Notes: a model not told the origin generated them from the sequence alone. Counted from the stretch's first letter, positions 53,857 through 63,538 are shown. The stretch: 64,000 nucleotides of DNA from Candidatus Sulfotelmatobacter sp. (GCA_025462865.1 JAOAPI010000123.1:59131-123130), one strand, 5' to 3'. Made by a program: numbers and translations.

Positions 53857-54522
53857 ATGGGACAAAAAGTCCATCCTTATGGTTTCCGGCTCGGCTATAC
53901 CAAGCCGTGGAAGTCGCGTTGGTTTGTGGAGCGCGACTACGACAAGCTGCTGTTTGAAGACATCAAGCTGAAGAATGAACTGAAAGACAAGCTGAAGTCG
54001 GCCGGTGTCAGCGCGATCGAGATTGAGCGCCCCGGCAACAAGCTGCGCATCATTATCAAGACGGCGCGGCCGGGAATTATTATCGGTCGCAAGGGCGCGG
54101 AGATCGACAAACTGAAGGGCGACTTGCAGAAGCGCACGTCGCGCGAGGTGTTTGTCGATATCCAGGAAGTGCACAAACCCGAACTTGATGCGCAACTGGT
54201 GTCGGAAGCGATTGCGCTGCAACTTGAAAAGCGCGTCGGATTCCGGCGGGCAATGCGCAAGGCTGTTGATTCGGCGCTGCGCTTCGGTTGCAAAGGCATT
54301 AAGGTTCGAGTGAGCGGACGGTTGAACGGAAACGAAATCGCGCGCTCCGAGTGGTACCTGCAGGGCCGTCTGCCGTTGCATACGCTGCGCGCCGACATCG
54401 AATACGGATTCTCGGAAGCCAGGACCACGTACGGTGTCATCGGTGTGAAGTGCTGGGTGTACAAAGGCGAAATTCTTCCAGCCAAAAAGAAGGAACAGCA
54501 GACAGGTGTGGGGGCGTTTTAA
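53857..54522 (+). CDS. rpsC: 30S ribosomal protein S3
   Basis: 221 residues. [22 protein letters not shown]-domain [20 protein letters not shown] and [20 protein letters not shown] are typical. AGGAGAAGC before the ATG gives the start. Confidence 0.97.
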   Translation: MGQKVHPYGFRLGYTKPWKSRWFVERDYDKLLFEDIKLKNELKDKLKSAGVSAIEIERPGNKLRIIIKTARPGIIIGRKGAEIDKLKGDLQKRTSREVFVDIQEVHKPELDAQLVSEAIALQLEKRVGFRRAMRKAVDSALRFGCKGIKVRVSGRLNGNEIARSEWYLQGRLPLHTLRADIEYGFSEARTTYGVIGVKCWVYKGEILPAKKKEQQTGVGAF

Positions 54523-54536
54523 GGCGCTGCAGGCAG

Positions 54537-54564
54537 AGACGTTGCAAGCGACGTCTCTACGAGG
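54537..54564. repeat. Palindrome AGACGTTGC-AA-GCGACGTCT providing the rplP ribosome binding site
   Basis: Same family as 32378-32398. Its conserved right flank CTACGAGGG contains GAGGG, 8 nt before the rplP ATG, the only Shine-Dalgarno-like sequence available to rplP. Confidence 0.8.
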
Positions 54565-54573
54565 GATTTTATT

Positions 54574-54990
54574 ATGTTAATGCCAAAGAAAGTTAAGTAC
54601 CGCAAGCAACAGCGCGGACGCATGACTGGCAAGGCCTGGCGCGGAAGCACGCTGGCGTTTGGGGATTTCGGGTTAAAAGTGCTTGAGCCCGGCTGGATCA
54701 CCGATCGTCAGATTGAAGCCAGCCGCGTGGCGATGACTCGGTTCGTGAAACGCGGCGGGAAGATTTGGATCCGCGTGTTTCCCGATAAGCCGGTCACAAA
54801 GAAGCCGGCGGAAACTCGTATGGGCAAGGGCAAGGGCGCGCCCGATCACTGGGTTGCAGTAGTCCGTCCGGGGAAAATTTTGTTCGAGATGGAAGGGGTC
54901 ACGATCGCGGATGCGACGGAGGCGATGCGGCTGGCGTCCCATAAACTGCCGCTTCGCACGACGTTGGTTAAGCGCGAGATGGCGCATTAA
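54574..54990 (+). CDS. rplP: 50S ribosomal protein L16
   Basis: 138 residues. [20 protein letters not shown] fits the conserved N-terminus (start 54574, not the ATG two codons later); GFGDFG-like block, [20 protein letters not shown] with the hydroxylated-Arg loop is present. Preceded by a repeat-borne GAGGG. Confidence 0.97.
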   Translation: MLMPKKVKYRKQQRGRMTGKAWRGSTLAFGDFGLKVLEPGWITDRQIEASRVAMTRFVKRGGKIWIRVFPDKPVTKKPAETRMGKGKGAPDHWVAVVRPGKILFEMEGVTIADATEAMRLASHKLPLRTTLVKREMAH

Positions 54991-54992
54991 AA

Positions 54993-55071
54993 AACAGCCA
55001 TCGGCTTTCAGTCGTCAGCTATCAATAAAAGCGACGGATGGAAAGCCGAGAGCTGAGAGCTGAGAGCTACT
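54993..55071. repeat. GCTTTCAGTCGTCAGCT / AGCTGAGAGCT repeat pair
   Basis: Left part CGGCTTTCAGTCGTCAGC, right part GAGAGCTGAGAGCTGAGAGC; imperfectly complementary, filling the rplP-rpmC spacer. Related to 63811-63845 upstream of rpmJ. Confidence 0.65.
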
Positions 55072-55072
55072 T

Positions 55073-55282
55073 ATGAAGGCAGATAAAGTCAGGAACTTAA
55101 CCGACGCGGAGCTGCAGCACCAGGGGCAGGATCTTGCGGACCAGTTGTTCAAGCTGAAGTTTCAGCTGAATATGGGACAGAATGAAAGCCTGAAGAAGAT
55201 TCGCGGGCTGCGCAAGGATATTGCACGCGTCAACACAATTTTAAGCGAGCGCACACGTGCCGCCGCAACGGAGAAACGATAA
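55073..55282 (+). CDS. rpmC: 50S ribosomal protein L29
   Basis: 69 residues. VRNLTDAELQHQGQDLADQ and KIRGLRKDIARVNTILSER are typical of this helical hairpin protein near the tunnel exit. Its stop overlaps the ATG of rpsQ by one base. Confidence 0.96.
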   Translation: MKADKVRNLTDAELQHQGQDLADQLFKLKFQLNMGQNESLKKIRGLRKDIARVNTILSERTRAAATEKR

Positions 55283-55617
55283 TGGCGCAAACCGCAAGCG
55301 GAAAGTCCGCGACGCCGGAAAACGAAAAAGCGCAGGGCCGCCGCAAAGAAGTGGTGGGAGAAGTGGTCGCCAATCGCATGCAAAAGACCATCGTAGTCAA
55401 GGTGACGCGTAAGAAGGCGCATCCCTTTTACGGCCGCGTGGTGGCGCGCAACAAGAAGTTTTACGCGCACGACGAGAAAAACGAGGCTCATGTGGGCGAT
55501 GTGGTGCGGATCGAAGAAACGCGTCCGCTCTCAAAATTGAAGCGCTGGAAACTGAAAGACATTGTGCGCAAGACGACGCTGGTGCCGGAAGTCGCGCTGG
55601 AGCAGGACAGCAAGTAG
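55282..55617 (+). CDS. rpsQ: 30S ribosomal protein S17
   Basis: 111 residues, with an N-terminal Ala/Ser/Glu-rich extension of about 35 residues before GEVVANRMQKTIVVKVTRK. HPFYGRVVARNKKFYAHDEK and VRIEETRPLSKLKRWKL are the usual core. Overlaps rpmC. Confidence 0.95.
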   Translation: MAQTASGKSATPENEKAQGRRKEVVGEVVANRMQKTIVVKVTRKKAHPFYGRVVARNKKFYAHDEKNEAHVGDVVRIEETRPLSKLKRWKLKDIVRKTTLVPEVALEQDSK

Positions 55618-55649
55618 CGTATCGGGATTGATCGAGGGAGACTGAAGCC

Positions 55650-56021
55650 ATGGCTGTGATGATGAGAAGCATGCTGGAGGTCGCCGACAATTCCGGCGCC
55701 CGCAAGCTGCAGATGATTCTGCCGCTCGGCGGGTCCACCGGTTTGAATGCCGGCCTGGGCGACATAATCACCGCTGCGGTGAAAGAAGCCGCGCCTGATG
55801 GGCAGGTGCAAAAGGGCAAAGTGGTGAAGGCGGTCATCGTGCGCACGCGCAAGGAACACCGGCGCCGCGATGGAACCTATATCCGCTTCGACCAGAACGC
55901 CGCAGTATTGATTAACGATGCCGGCGAGCCGGTCGGGACACGCGTTTTTGGTCCTGTGGCCCGCGAGTTGCGCGAGCGGAAATTTTTAAAGATTGTTTCG
56001 CTGGCGCCGGAAGTAATTTAA
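55650..56021 (+). CDS. rplN: 50S ribosomal protein L14
   Basis: 123 residues. [40 protein letters not shown] and [17 protein letters not shown] are canonical. The ATG at 55650 gives a typical length. Confidence 0.97.
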   Translation: MAVMMRSMLEVADNSGARKLQMILPLGGSTGLNAGLGDIITAAVKEAAPDGQVQKGKVVKAVIVRTRKEHRRRDGTYIRFDQNAAVLINDAGEPVGTRVFGPVARELRERKFLKIVSLAPEVI

Positions 56022-56023
56022 GG

Positions 56024-56133
56024 CAATTTGTAATGTGGTAATCGGGTAATTTGGCAATTGAAATCCAAGTCAGGCGATTGTTTGGCTCTTAAATTACAAA
56101 ATTACCAAATTACACAATTACGAAATCAGGATT
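56024..56133. repeat. A/T-rich inverted repeat (GTAATCGGGTAATTTGG family)
   Basis: Left arm AATTTGTAATGTGGTAATCG, right arm ATTACAAAATTACCAAATTA; imperfectly complementary. The same family, with perfect arms, lies between secY and adk. Between rplN and rplX. Confidence 0.8.
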
Positions 56134-56134
56134 T

Positions 56135-56476
56135 ATGAGAACTGTCAGCACAGAACATAAGCGAGTGGATATCCGCCGCAACGATAACGTGAAAGTCATC
56201 ACGGGGCGGGACAAGGGCAAGGAAGGACGCGTTCTGCGCGTGTTTCCGAACGATGCCAAGCTGCTGGTCGAGCATGTGATGATCGTGAAAAAGCACGTGC
56301 GACCGAATCCGCAGCGCAACATCAAGGGGGGAATCGCCGAGCAGGAAAGCCGGATCGCCATTTCCAACGTTCAATTGGTTTGCCCGAGCTGCGGCCCGGT
56401 GCGCATCGGACACGAGATGCGCGGGGATCGCAAAGTGCGGGTATGCAGGAAGTGCGGAACGACGCTGGATAAGTAA
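56135..56476 (+). CDS. rplX: 50S ribosomal protein L24
   Basis: 113 residues with the KOW motif VKVITGRDKGKEGRVLRVFP and LVEHVMIVKKHVRPNPQ. A C-terminal CPSCG...CRKCG pair suggests a zinc ribbon, an extension present in some but not all bacterial L24. Confidence 0.95.
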   Translation: MRTVSTEHKRVDIRRNDNVKVITGRDKGKEGRVLRVFPNDAKLLVEHVMIVKKHVRPNPQRNIKGGIAEQESRIAISNVQLVCPSCGPVRIGHEMRGDRKVRVCRKCGTTLDK

Positions 56477-56580
56477 GCTGGGCAGCATTAGTAACCATTT
56501 AGTCTCACGCAGCGGTATACGTAAGAAAAGCTAAAAGCTTCTTACAATCCGAAACCGTGAGAGAGAGTTGAAGAGACGCG

Positions 56581-57210
56581 ATGGCACGAGACAAAGATAG
56601 GAAGGGCTCGAAGGATTCGTCGCAGGAGCAGAAGGCTCCTGCACAAGCGCAACACAGCGCCAAGGAGCGGCCACGGCTGCGCACGCGCTTTGACAAAGAG
56701 GTAGCGCCTGCATTGTTGAAGGAACTCGAACTCAACAATGCGATGGCGGTTCCGCGACTCAATAAGATCGTGGTCAACATGGGTATGGGTGAGGCCACGC
56801 AGAACTCGAAGATCCTCGATCCGGCGGTAAATGAGCTGGGCCAGATCACCGGCCAGAAGCCGATCGTTACCAAAGCGAAGAAGTCGATTGCGGCTTTCAA
56901 GGTTCGTGAAGGGCAGGCTATCGGAACCATGGTGACGCTGCGCGGCGACCGCATGTACGAATTTTTCGATCGCCTGGTGAGTATTGTTCTGCCTCGGGTG
57001 CGCGACTTCAAGGGAGTGTCAACCAAGTCGTTCGATGGGCGCGGCAATTACACGCTTGGATTGCACGACCAGTTGATCTTCCCGGAGATTTCTTACGAGA
57101 AGGTCGACAAGCTGAAGGGCATGAACGTCACGATCGTGACCACGGCGGCAAACGACAACCAGGCGCGCACGCTGCTGAAGCACTTGGGCATGCCGTTTCG
57201 GACACAGTAA
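56581..57210 (+). CDS. rplE: 50S ribosomal protein L5
   Basis: 209 residues, contacts 5S rRNA and P-site tRNA. A charged N-terminal extension of about 30 residues ([18 protein letters not shown]) precedes [52 protein letters not shown] and [13 protein letters not shown] are canonical. ATG 56581. Confidence 0.96.
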   Translation: MARDKDRKGSKDSSQEQKAPAQAQHSAKERPRLRTRFDKEVAPALLKELELNNAMAVPRLNKIVVNMGMGEATQNSKILDPAVNELGQITGQKPIVTKAKKSIAAFKVREGQAIGTMVTLRGDRMYEFFDRLVSIVLPRVRDFKGVSTKSFDGRGNYTLGLHDQLIFPEISYEKVDKLKGMNVTIVTTAANDNQARTLLKHLGMPFRTQ

Positions 57211-57255
57211 GTTTTTAAGGTTTCTGGCTCAACAATAAATTGTCTTAAGGAATGC

Positions 57256-57480
57256 ATGACTACTGCAAAACGAGTTAAAGACGCGAAGATTGAAAAAAAG
57301 TTTGAGGTTGCGCGGAATAACAAGGAAAAGACTCCCAAGTTTTCCTCGCGCCGGCACAACCGGTGTAAGTTATGCGGACGCCCGCGGGCTTATCTGCGCA
57401 AGTTCGGCCTATGCCGCTTGTGCTTCCGCGGTCTGGCTCTGCGCGGCGAGATTCCGGGAGTCGCGAAGTCTTCGTGGTAG
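57256..57480 (+). CDS. rpsN: 30S ribosomal protein S14, zinc-binding type Z
   Basis: 74 residues including an N-terminal lysine-rich extension. [20 protein letters not shown] has the two CxxC pairs of zinc-dependent S14. ATG 57256. Confidence 0.95.
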   Translation: MTTAKRVKDAKIEKKFEVARNNKEKTPKFSSRRHNRCKLCGRPRAYLRKFGLCRLCFRGLALRGEIPGVAKSSW

Positions 57481-57481
57481 C

Positions 57482-57526
57482 GCGTCAGTCGTTGGCCGAT
57501 GGTCGTTAGTCGTTCGGTCAATGGCG
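57482..57526. repeat. GTCGTTGGCC/GTCGTTAGTCG repeat
   Basis: GTCAGTCGTTGGCCGATGGT and CGTTAGTCGTTCGG; one arm of the GTCGTTAGTC family, between rpsN and rpsH. Confidence 0.65.
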
Positions 57527-57607
57527 AGAGGTAGTAAGGCTGCAATGAGCCGCTGCAGGTTCTCCGCTGAACGCGGAGCGAACGGGTGGCGAGAGGAGAA
57601 GCAAACG

Positions 57608-58006
57608 ATGAGGTTGACCGATCCGGTCGCAGATATGCTGACGAGGGTGCGTAACGCGCTACAGGCGCGGCACCAGAAGGTGGACGTTCCGGCCTCGCGG
57701 CTGAAGGTGGAAATAGCACGCATTCTGAAGGAAGAGGGTTACATCTCGAACTTCAAAGCCACTGATGAAGAGGGCCACAAAGTCATCCGGATTTACTTGA
57801 AATATGGCGCGCATAACGAGGCGGCGATTTCAAAGGCGGAGCGCGTGTCGCGCCCGGGATGCCGGGTCTACGTGCGACGAAGTGAGATCCCCCGAGTGCT
57901 GGGCGGAATGGGAATCAACATTCTGACCACGCCGCGGGGAGTGATGACCGGACGCCAGGCACGCAAGGAAGGCGTGGGCGGCGAACTGTTGTGCGAGATC
58001 TGGTAA
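57608..58006 (+). CDS. rpsH: 30S ribosomal protein S8
   Basis: 132 residues. RLTDPVADMLTRVRNALQAR, GVGGELLCEIW and LGGMGINILTTPRGVMTGRQ are canonical. ATG 57608 follows GGAGAA; the longer frame overlaps rpsN. Confidence 0.97.
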   Translation: MRLTDPVADMLTRVRNALQARHQKVDVPASRLKVEIARILKEEGYISNFKATDEEGHKVIRIYLKYGAHNEAAISKAERVSRPGCRVYVRRSEIPRVLGGMGINILTTPRGVMTGRQARKEGVGGELLCEIW

Positions 58007-58009
58007 GGC

Positions 58010-58145
58010 AGCTTCTGGCTACTAGCTTCTGGCTGCTAGCTAGAAACTTACGAGGGAGCGGATTGAACCCCGTAACTGGAGTGCGAAGTTGACGCCGAAA
58101 ATCAAAGCCTGGCTAAAGAAGCTAGGAGCTAAGAGCTAGAAGCTT
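58010..58145. repeat. AGCTTCTGGCTACTAGC / GCTAGAAGCT inverted repeat
   Basis: Left arm 58010-58045 (CAGCTTCTGGCTACTAGCTT and on), right arm 58112-58145 (GCTAAAGAAGCTAGGAGCTA and on). Fills the rpsH-rplF spacer; AGCTTCTAGCT family. Confidence 0.8.
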
Positions 58146-58685
58146 ATGTCACGAATTGGAAAAAAGCCGATCCCGATCCCCAAAGGGGTGACGGTCAAAT
58201 TTGAAGGCAACACGGTATTGGTGCAGGGGCCAAAGGGCAAGCTGGATACTCCCCTTCCCAACGGCATCAAGGTGGAACAAAAAGACGGGAATCTCGTTGC
58301 CATTCGCGAGAACGACTCGCAAGCGGCGGTGCACGGACTGGCACGCGCCCTGGTCAACAACGCAGTAGAAGGCGTGACCAAGGGATGGACACGCGACCTG
58401 GAAATTGTCGGCATCGGTTATCGCGCTGAGATGAAGGGCAAAGGGATGATCGTGTTCAACCTCGGATATTCGCATCCCATCGAGTACCCGTTGCCGACGG
58501 GCGTGGATGCCGCGGTCGATCCTAAGCAGACGAAGATTTCCCTGACCGGAATCGATCGTCAACAGGTGGGGCAGGTCGCCGCGGAAATGCGCTCGCTGCG
58601 TCCGCCGGATCCTTACAAGAATAAAGGCGTGCGGTATGCAGGCGAGAGGCTGAAGAAGAAAGTCGGCAAGACCGGAGCGAAGTAA
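58146..58685 (+). CDS. rplF: 50S ribosomal protein L6
   Basis: 179 residues. [28 protein letters not shown] and [20 protein letters not shown] are typical of the double split-beta fold. ATG 58146 directly abuts the repeat. Confidence 0.97.
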   Translation: MSRIGKKPIPIPKGVTVKFEGNTVLVQGPKGKLDTPLPNGIKVEQKDGNLVAIRENDSQAAVHGLARALVNNAVEGVTKGWTRDLEIVGIGYRAEMKGKGMIVFNLGYSHPIEYPLPTGVDAAVDPKQTKISLTGIDRQQVGQVAAEMRSLRPPDPYKNKGVRYAGERLKKKVGKTGAK

Positions 58686-58790
58686 CCCGTCGGTAGTCCT
58701 TGGTAGTTAGTCGCTAGCCAAGGCGATGGGGACACAGTGGTGAATTTAGTCTTTGGCTAACGCCCAACGACTAGCGACCAAGGACGGGTT
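58684..58790. repeat. Long inverted repeat AACCCGTC...GGTTGG / GACGGGTT
   Basis: Arms 58684-58723 and 58751-58790; left begins AACCCGTCGGTAGTCCTTGG, right ends CAAGGACGGGTT. Imperfect but clearly complementary; GTCGTTAGTC family. Between rplF and rplR. Confidence 0.85.
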
Positions 58791-58793
58791 TCC

Positions 58794-59159
58794 ATGTTTA
58801 CTAAGAAATCGAAGAATCAGAAGCGCGGACATATTCACGACCGCATCCGCAAGAAGATGCAGGGTACGGCGGAACGTCCGCGACTGAATGTTTATCGATC
58901 GCTGAACCATATTTATGTGCAAGTAATCGACGACTTACACGGTCAGACGCTGGTTTCGGCCAGTTCAGCCGAAGGAAAAAAAGAAGATCGGAAGACCGGT
59001 GGCAACGTCGCGGCAGCGAAGGCTTTGGGTACAACCATTGCTGAGCGCGCCAAAGCCAAGGGCGTCAAGAAAGTGGTATTTGACCGCGGCGGCTACATTT
59101 ATCACGGCCGTGTGAAGGCGCTCGCGGATGCGGCGCGCGAAGCAGGATTGCAGTTTTAA
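58794..59159 (+). CDS. rplR: 50S ribosomal protein L18
   Basis: 121 residues, binds 5S rRNA with L5. [31 protein letters not shown] and [20 protein letters not shown] are canonical. ATG 58794. Confidence 0.97.
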   Translation: MFTKKSKNQKRGHIHDRIRKKMQGTAERPRLNVYRSLNHIYVQVIDDLHGQTLVSASSAEGKKEDRKTGGNVAAAKALGTTIAERAKAKGVKKVVFDRGGYIYHGRVKALADAAREAGLQF

Positions 59160-59242
59160 AAGAAGCTTCCAGCTTCTAGCTACTAGCCCAACCCGGTTCG
59201 AATTGGGGGCCAGAAGCGAGAAGCCAAAAGCTAGAAGCTAGG
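59160..59242. repeat. AGCTTCTAGCTACTAGC / GCTAGAAGCTAG inverted repeat
   Basis: Left arm AAGCTTCCAGCTTCTAGCTA, right arm GAAGCCAAAAGCTAGAAGCT. Fills rplR-rpsE spacer. Clear member of the AGCTTCTAGCT family. Confidence 0.85.
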
Positions 59243-59249
59243 TTTAACA

Positions 59250-59759
59250 ATGCCAACAGTAATCAAGAAGCTCGATGCGAATTCGTATCAGTTGAAGGAC
59301 CAGGTTGTTGCCATCAACCGCGTCACCAAAGTGGTGAAGGGCGGCAAGAATCTGTCCTTCGCCGCGCTGGTGGTGGTCGGCGATCCGTCGGCAGCAGTAG
59401 TGGGACATGGCGCCGGAAAAGCCAAGGAAGTTCCCCAGGCCATTCGCAAAGCGATCGAATCGGCGAAGAAGAACCTGATCAAGGTGAACCTGACGCAGAC
59501 TTCGATTCCGCACCTGATTCTGGGGCGCTATGGCTCTGGCAAAGTGCTGCTGAAGCCGGCACCGGAAGGCACAGGAGTGATTGCCGGTGGCGCAGTACGG
59601 GCGGTGATGACTTCGGTGGGAATTCAGAATGTACTGACCAAGTCGATTGGGACGACCAACCCGCACAACGTGATCAAGGCAACGTTCGACGCACTGCGAC
59701 ATTTGAAGAGCCGCGAAAGCGTTGCCGCGATGCGCGGCAAGACAGTGCAAGAGCTTTAA
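59250..59759 (+). CDS. rpsE: 30S ribosomal protein S5
   Basis: 169 residues. [40 protein letters not shown] and [20 protein letters not shown] are typical. ATG 59250. Confidence 0.97.
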   Translation: MPTVIKKLDANSYQLKDQVVAINRVTKVVKGGKNLSFAALVVVGDPSAAVVGHGAGKAKEVPQAIRKAIESAKKNLIKVNLTQTSIPHLILGRYGSGKVLLKPAPEGTGVIAGGAVRAVMTSVGIQNVLTKSIGTTNPHNVIKATFDALRHLKSRESVAAMRGKTVQEL

Positions 59760-59819
59760 CGATTAGCGGGCACCCAGTGCCTAGAAGACCTGGACCGCGT
59801 GAGATTGAGGAATTAGCGA

Positions 59820-60026
59820 ATGACGACTAAAAAGCCAAAGGCGGTTAGCGGCAAGATTCACTTGAAGTGGGTGCGTTCCGCTATCTGCGCCCCGGTGAAA
59901 CAGAAGCTGGTGGTCAAGGGGTTGGGTTTCACGCGGCTGAATCAAGTAATCGAACGGCCGGACAATCCGGCAATTCGCGGGATGGTGGCGAAGGTCCCGC
60001 ATCTGGTTGAGATTTTGCAGGGCTAG
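59820..60026 (+). CDS. rpmD: 50S ribosomal protein L30
   Basis: 68 residues. IHLKWVRSAICAPVKQKLVV and GLGFTRLNQVIERPDNPAIR are typical. Short N-terminal extension. ATG 59820. Confidence 0.95.
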   Translation: MTTKKPKAVSGKIHLKWVRSAICAPVKQKLVVKGLGFTRLNQVIERPDNPAIRGMVAKVPHLVEILQG

Positions 60027-60036
60027 GCGGCAAATC

Positions 60037-60486
60037 ATGAATTTATCCAATATTCGAGCACCGAAGAAGGCGTCGGAAAAGCGTAAGCGCGTGGGGCGCG
60101 GTATGGGTTCCGGCATGGGCAAGACGTCTACACGTGGACACAAAGGTCAACGCTCGCGCACTGGTATGCGACTGATCCGCGGCTTTGAAGGCGGCCAGAT
60201 GCCTCTGCACCGCAGGATGCCGAAGCGCGGCTTTACCAACATCTTCCGCAAGGAATTCAATATTGTCAGCCTGGAAAGGTTGTCCGCATTGGATGCGGAT
60301 CTGCACGCATCGCCCATCACACCCGACGTGTTGCGAAAAGCAGGAGTGATTAAGGCGAAACACCCGGTGAAGATTCTTGGCGACGGTGAGCTGACGATTG
60401 CCCTCACTGTGCATGCGCACAAGTTCTCAAAGGCGGCGCAGGAAAAAATTACCAAGGCGGGCGGCAAGTTTGAGGTCTTACAGTAA
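60037..60486 (+). CDS. rplO: 50S ribosomal protein L15
   Basis: 149 residues. RVGRGMGSGMGKTSTRGHKG, RSRTGMRLIRGFEGGQMPLH are canonical. ATG 60037; the frame is open to 60007. Stop overlaps the secY ATG by one base. Confidence 0.97.
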   Translation: MNLSNIRAPKKASEKRKRVGRGMGSGMGKTSTRGHKGQRSRTGMRLIRGFEGGQMPLHRRMPKRGFTNIFRKEFNIVSLERLSALDADLHASPITPDVLRKAGVIKAKHPVKILGDGELTIALTVHAHKFSKAAQEKITKAGGKFEVLQ

Positions 60487-61877
60487 TGTTTGAAAAGCTG
60501 GCGAACATTTTTCGCATTCCCGACCTGCGTAAGCGGGTTCTGTTCACGCTGGCTATGCTTGCGGTCTACCGGCTCGGCGGGCATCTCCCCACTCCGGGAG
60601 TGAACTTCCTGAAGCTGGAAGATTTCTTCAATCAAAACCGGGGATCGCTGCTGGGTTTCGTGGATCTGTTTTCCGGCGGAAACCTGCGCAGGCTGACCAT
60701 CTTTGCCCTGGGCATCATGCCGTACATCACGGCATCGATCATTTTGCAGCTCTTGACGGTTGTCTATGAGCCGCTGGCCAAGCTGCAAAAAGAAGGCGAG
60801 CTGGGACGTAAAAAAATCACGCAGTGGACTCGATACATCACCGTCATCCTCAGCGCGATACAGTCGTTCGGAATTGCCATCGGCCTGGAAAAAGCCGGAG
60901 ACTTTGTTTTGCATCCCGGTCCTGGCTTTGTTCTGATGACCATGCTGACCTTGACCACTGGCAGCGCCTTCATCATGTGGCTGGGCGAGCAGATCACTGA
61001 CCGCGGCATTGGCAATGGAATGTCGTTGCTGATCTTCGCCGGCATCGTCGTGGGCTTGCCCCGCGGCGTGCAGGATCTCCTGGAAAAAGCCAAAAACGGA
61101 ACCTGGGGAGCTATCACACCGGTGCTGATGGCCGGACTAGTCGTATTCATGATCGCCGTGGTGGCTTTTATTGTCTACGTGGAGCGATGCGAGCGGCGCA
61201 TCCCCGTGCAATATGCCAAGCGCGTGGTGGGACGCAAAGTAATGGGCGGGCAATCTACGCATTTGCCGCTGCGCGTGAACGCTGGCGGCGTGATGCCAGT
61301 CATCTTCGCATCGTCAATTCTCACCTTGCCGCAAACTATTGGATATAGCCTGAAGAACACTCGCTATTTCGGCGACCTGATCCGCCTGCTGGGCTGGGGC
61401 GAGCCGCTTTATACAGTGTTGTACGCGGTCGGCATTATCTTCTTCGCGTACTTCTATGTGTCGATCGTTTTTAACCCCAGCGAAGTTGCCGACAATATGC
61501 GGAAGTATGGCGGCTTCATTCCTGGGATTCGTCCCGGCAAACGCACAGCGGATTACATCAATGAAGTCTTGACCCGCATCACGCTTGTGGGGGCGCTTTA
61601 CCTGATCATCATTTCGTTCATTCCGGAGTGGATGATCACCGGTATTCACTTGAACCATTTGCCGTTCTGGCTGGGAGGAACGCTGTTTGAGCGGCTTCCG
61701 GTATGGGTTACGAACGGTTTGGGCGTGAATTTTTACTTTGGCGGAACGTCGCTGCTGATCGTGGTGGGCGTAGCCATGGATACGGTTACACAAATCGAAG
61801 CGCAGTTGATCATGCGCCATTACGATGGATTCACTCCGCGGAGCGGACGTATTCGCGGCCGCAGAAACTGGTCGTAG
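60486..61877 (+). CDS. secY: Protein translocase subunit SecY
   Basis: Channel subunit of the Sec translocon, 463 residues with ten transmembrane helices. RVLFTLAMLAVYRLGGHLPT, GIMPYITASIILQLL, RNTKYFGDLI-like block and FTPRSGRIRGRRNW are typical. Overlaps rplO by one base, so coupled with ribosomal protein translation. Confidence 0.97.
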   Translation: MFEKLANIFRIPDLRKRVLFTLAMLAVYRLGGHLPTPGVNFLKLEDFFNQNRGSLLGFVDLFSGGNLRRLTIFALGIMPYITASIILQLLTVVYEPLAKLQKEGELGRKKITQWTRYITVILSAIQSFGIAIGLEKAGDFVLHPGPGFVLMTMLTLTTGSAFIMWLGEQITDRGIGNGMSLLIFAGIVVGLPRGVQDLLEKAKNGTWGAITPVLMAGLVVFMIAVVAFIVYVERCERRIPVQYAKRVVGRKVMGGQSTHLPLRVNAGGVMPVIFASSILTLPQTIGYSLKNTRYFGDLIRLLGWGEPLYTVLYAVGIIFFAYFYVSIVFNPSEVADNMRKYGGFIPGIRPGKRTADYINEVLTRITLVGALYLIIISFIPEWMITGIHLNHLPFWLGGTLFERLPVWVTNGLGVNFYFGGTSLLIVVGVAMDTVTQIEAQLIMRHYDGFTPRSGRIRGRRNWS

Positions 61878-61879
61878 GA

Positions 61880-61974
61880 AAATTTGTAATTGAGTAATCG
61901 GGTAATTGGGCAATCTAAGACCGCAGCGGTTTTTCTGTGATTACCAAATTTCCCGATTACTCAATTACAAATTT
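61880..61974. repeat. 23-bp perfect inverted repeat (GTAATTGAGTAATCGGG) between secY and adk
   Basis: Arms 61880-61902 and 61952-61974 are fully complementary; loop 49 nt. Same family as 56024-56133. An A/T-rich hairpin inside the transcript. Confidence 0.92.
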
Positions 61975-62019
61975 GTTGTGGGGTTGCTGAACACTGTTCG
62001 GGAGGCTTTGGCCAACTCG

Positions 62020-62721
62020 ATGGCGCAGGAAACCTCACGGGATGTCGGTCCTGTGGTATTGCTTGGGCCGCCGGGCGCCGGTAAGGGCACGCAGGCCAAG
62101 CGCATCATGGAGCGGTACCAGATTCCGCAGATCTCCACTGGGGATCTCCTCCGTTACAACGTGGCCCAGTGTACGGAACTTGGCAAGGCTGCCAAGGCCG
62201 TCATGGCTCGAGGAGAACTGGTATCCGATGACTTGGTTTGTGAAATGGTCCGGTTGCGACTGATGCAGCCAGATTGCAAGCGCGGGTACATTCTTGACGG
62301 GTTTCCGCGGACCGCGGCTCAAGCCGGATGGCTGGATGCGTTGCTGGACGACAAGCTCTTTGACAATTCGCGACCGACTCGAGCATGGCCAATTGTGATC
62401 CGCCTGAACGTGGACTATAATCAACTATTGCTCCGGATTACTGGACGCCGTTCCTGTCCTACCTGTGGACGGATTTATAACGTCCACTTCCAGCCGCCCC
62501 GTGTCGATGAGCTTTGCGATGTGGACGGGACGAAGCTGGTGACCCGCAATGACGATCGGTTGGAGGTAATTCAGCCCCGTTTGGCGGCCTATCAGGAGCA
62601 GACCACGCCTGTAGCGGATTATTACCAGCGCACGGGAAGGTTGATCTCAATCAACGGCGATCGGCCGGTCGACGAGGTCACGAAACAGATTTTCAAGATT
62701 CTTGAGGACCATCACGCATAA
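62020..62721 (+). CDS. adk: Adenylate kinase
   Basis: AMP + ATP to 2 ADP. 233 residues: P-loop GPPGAGKGTQAKRI, AMP-binding STGDLLRYNV, GYILDGFPRTAAQAGWL, and a lid with CPTCGRIYNVHFQPP and CDVDG. The lid has three Cys and an Asp instead of four Cys. ATG 62020 gives the family N-terminus; a GTG at 61978 is in frame and would lengthen it. Confidence 0.96.
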   Translation: MAQETSRDVGPVVLLGPPGAGKGTQAKRIMERYQIPQISTGDLLRYNVAQCTELGKAAKAVMARGELVSDDLVCEMVRLRLMQPDCKRGYILDGFPRTAAQAGWLDALLDDKLFDNSRPTRAWPIVIRLNVDYNQLLLRITGRRSCPTCGRIYNVHFQPPRVDELCDVDGTKLVTRNDDRLEVIQPRLAAYQEQTTPVADYYQRTGRLISINGDRPVDEVTKQIFKILEDHHA

Positions 62722-62723
62722 GA

Positions 62724-63476
62724 ATGGCGATTGTGTGCAAGTCGGCGGCGGAAATTGAGCGAATGCGGCACAGCGGTCGCATTGTGCGCCAGGTGCTCGA
62801 CCACGTTCGCACGCTGGTCGCGCCCGGCGTGACCACCATGGATCTGGAGCGGGCTGCCGAGAAGAAGATCACTGAATTTGGGGCCAAGCCAGCCTTTAAG
62901 GGATATTACGATTATCCGTGTGTGCTGTGCACGTCGGTGAATGAGGAGATTGTTCACGGTATTCCGTCGGAGAAGCGGGCGCTGAAGGATGGAGATATCG
63001 TTTCGATTGATTGCGGAGTGGTGCTCGACGGTTATTATGGCGACGCGGCTATTACGGTTCCGGTGAGTGAGTCGGTCAAGCCCGAGTTGCGCAAGCTGCT
63101 GACGGTGACAGAAGAATCGCTGTACCGAGGCATCGACCAGGCGCTCATTGGAAACTCGGTCGGCGATGTGGGGGCGGCGGTACAAGAGCACGTGGAAGCG
63201 GCCGGGTTCAGCGTGGTCCGCGAATTCGTAGGACATGGCATTGGAACGCGTCTTCATGAAGAACCGCAGATACCGAACTTCGGAGCGCGCGGCCATGGCG
63301 CCAAATTGCGGGAAGGCATGGTGCTCGCGATTGAGCCAATGGTGAATTACGGCAAGCCGGAAACGCGCGTGCTTGGGGACAAGTGGACTGCAGTTACGGT
63401 TGACGGAAGTTTCAGCGCGCATTTTGAGCACTGTGTTGCGGTCACAAAAGATGGACCGGTAATTTTGACGAAGTAA
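62724..63476 (+). CDS. map: Methionine aminopeptidase, type I
   Basis: Removes initiator methionine. 250 residues. The five metal ligands can be followed: [17 protein letters not shown] (two Asp), [15 protein letters not shown] (His), and [10 protein letters not shown] and [11 protein letters not shown] (two Glu/His). ATG two bases after the adk stop. Confidence 0.96.
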   Translation: MAIVCKSAAEIERMRHSGRIVRQVLDHVRTLVAPGVTTMDLERAAEKKITEFGAKPAFKGYYDYPCVLCTSVNEEIVHGIPSEKRALKDGDIVSIDCGVVLDGYYGDAAITVPVSESVKPELRKLLTVTEESLYRGIDQALIGNSVGDVGAAVQEHVEAAGFSVVREFVGHGIGTRLHEEPQIPNFGARGHGAKLREGMVLAIEPMVNYGKPETRVLGDKWTAVTVDGSFSAHFEHCVAVTKDGPVILTK

Positions 63477-63477
63477 A

Positions 63478-63524
63478 AAGCTGCTGCTACTGGCTTCTAG
63501 CTGGTAGCCAGAAGCTAGAAGCGG
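63478..63524. repeat. AGCTTCTAGCT family repeat before infA
   Basis: GGCTTCTAGCTGGTAGCCAG and AAGCTAGAAGCGG; short imperfect hairpin between map and infA. Confidence 0.75.
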
Positions 63525-63538
63525 TTTTCAAGGAGTCG

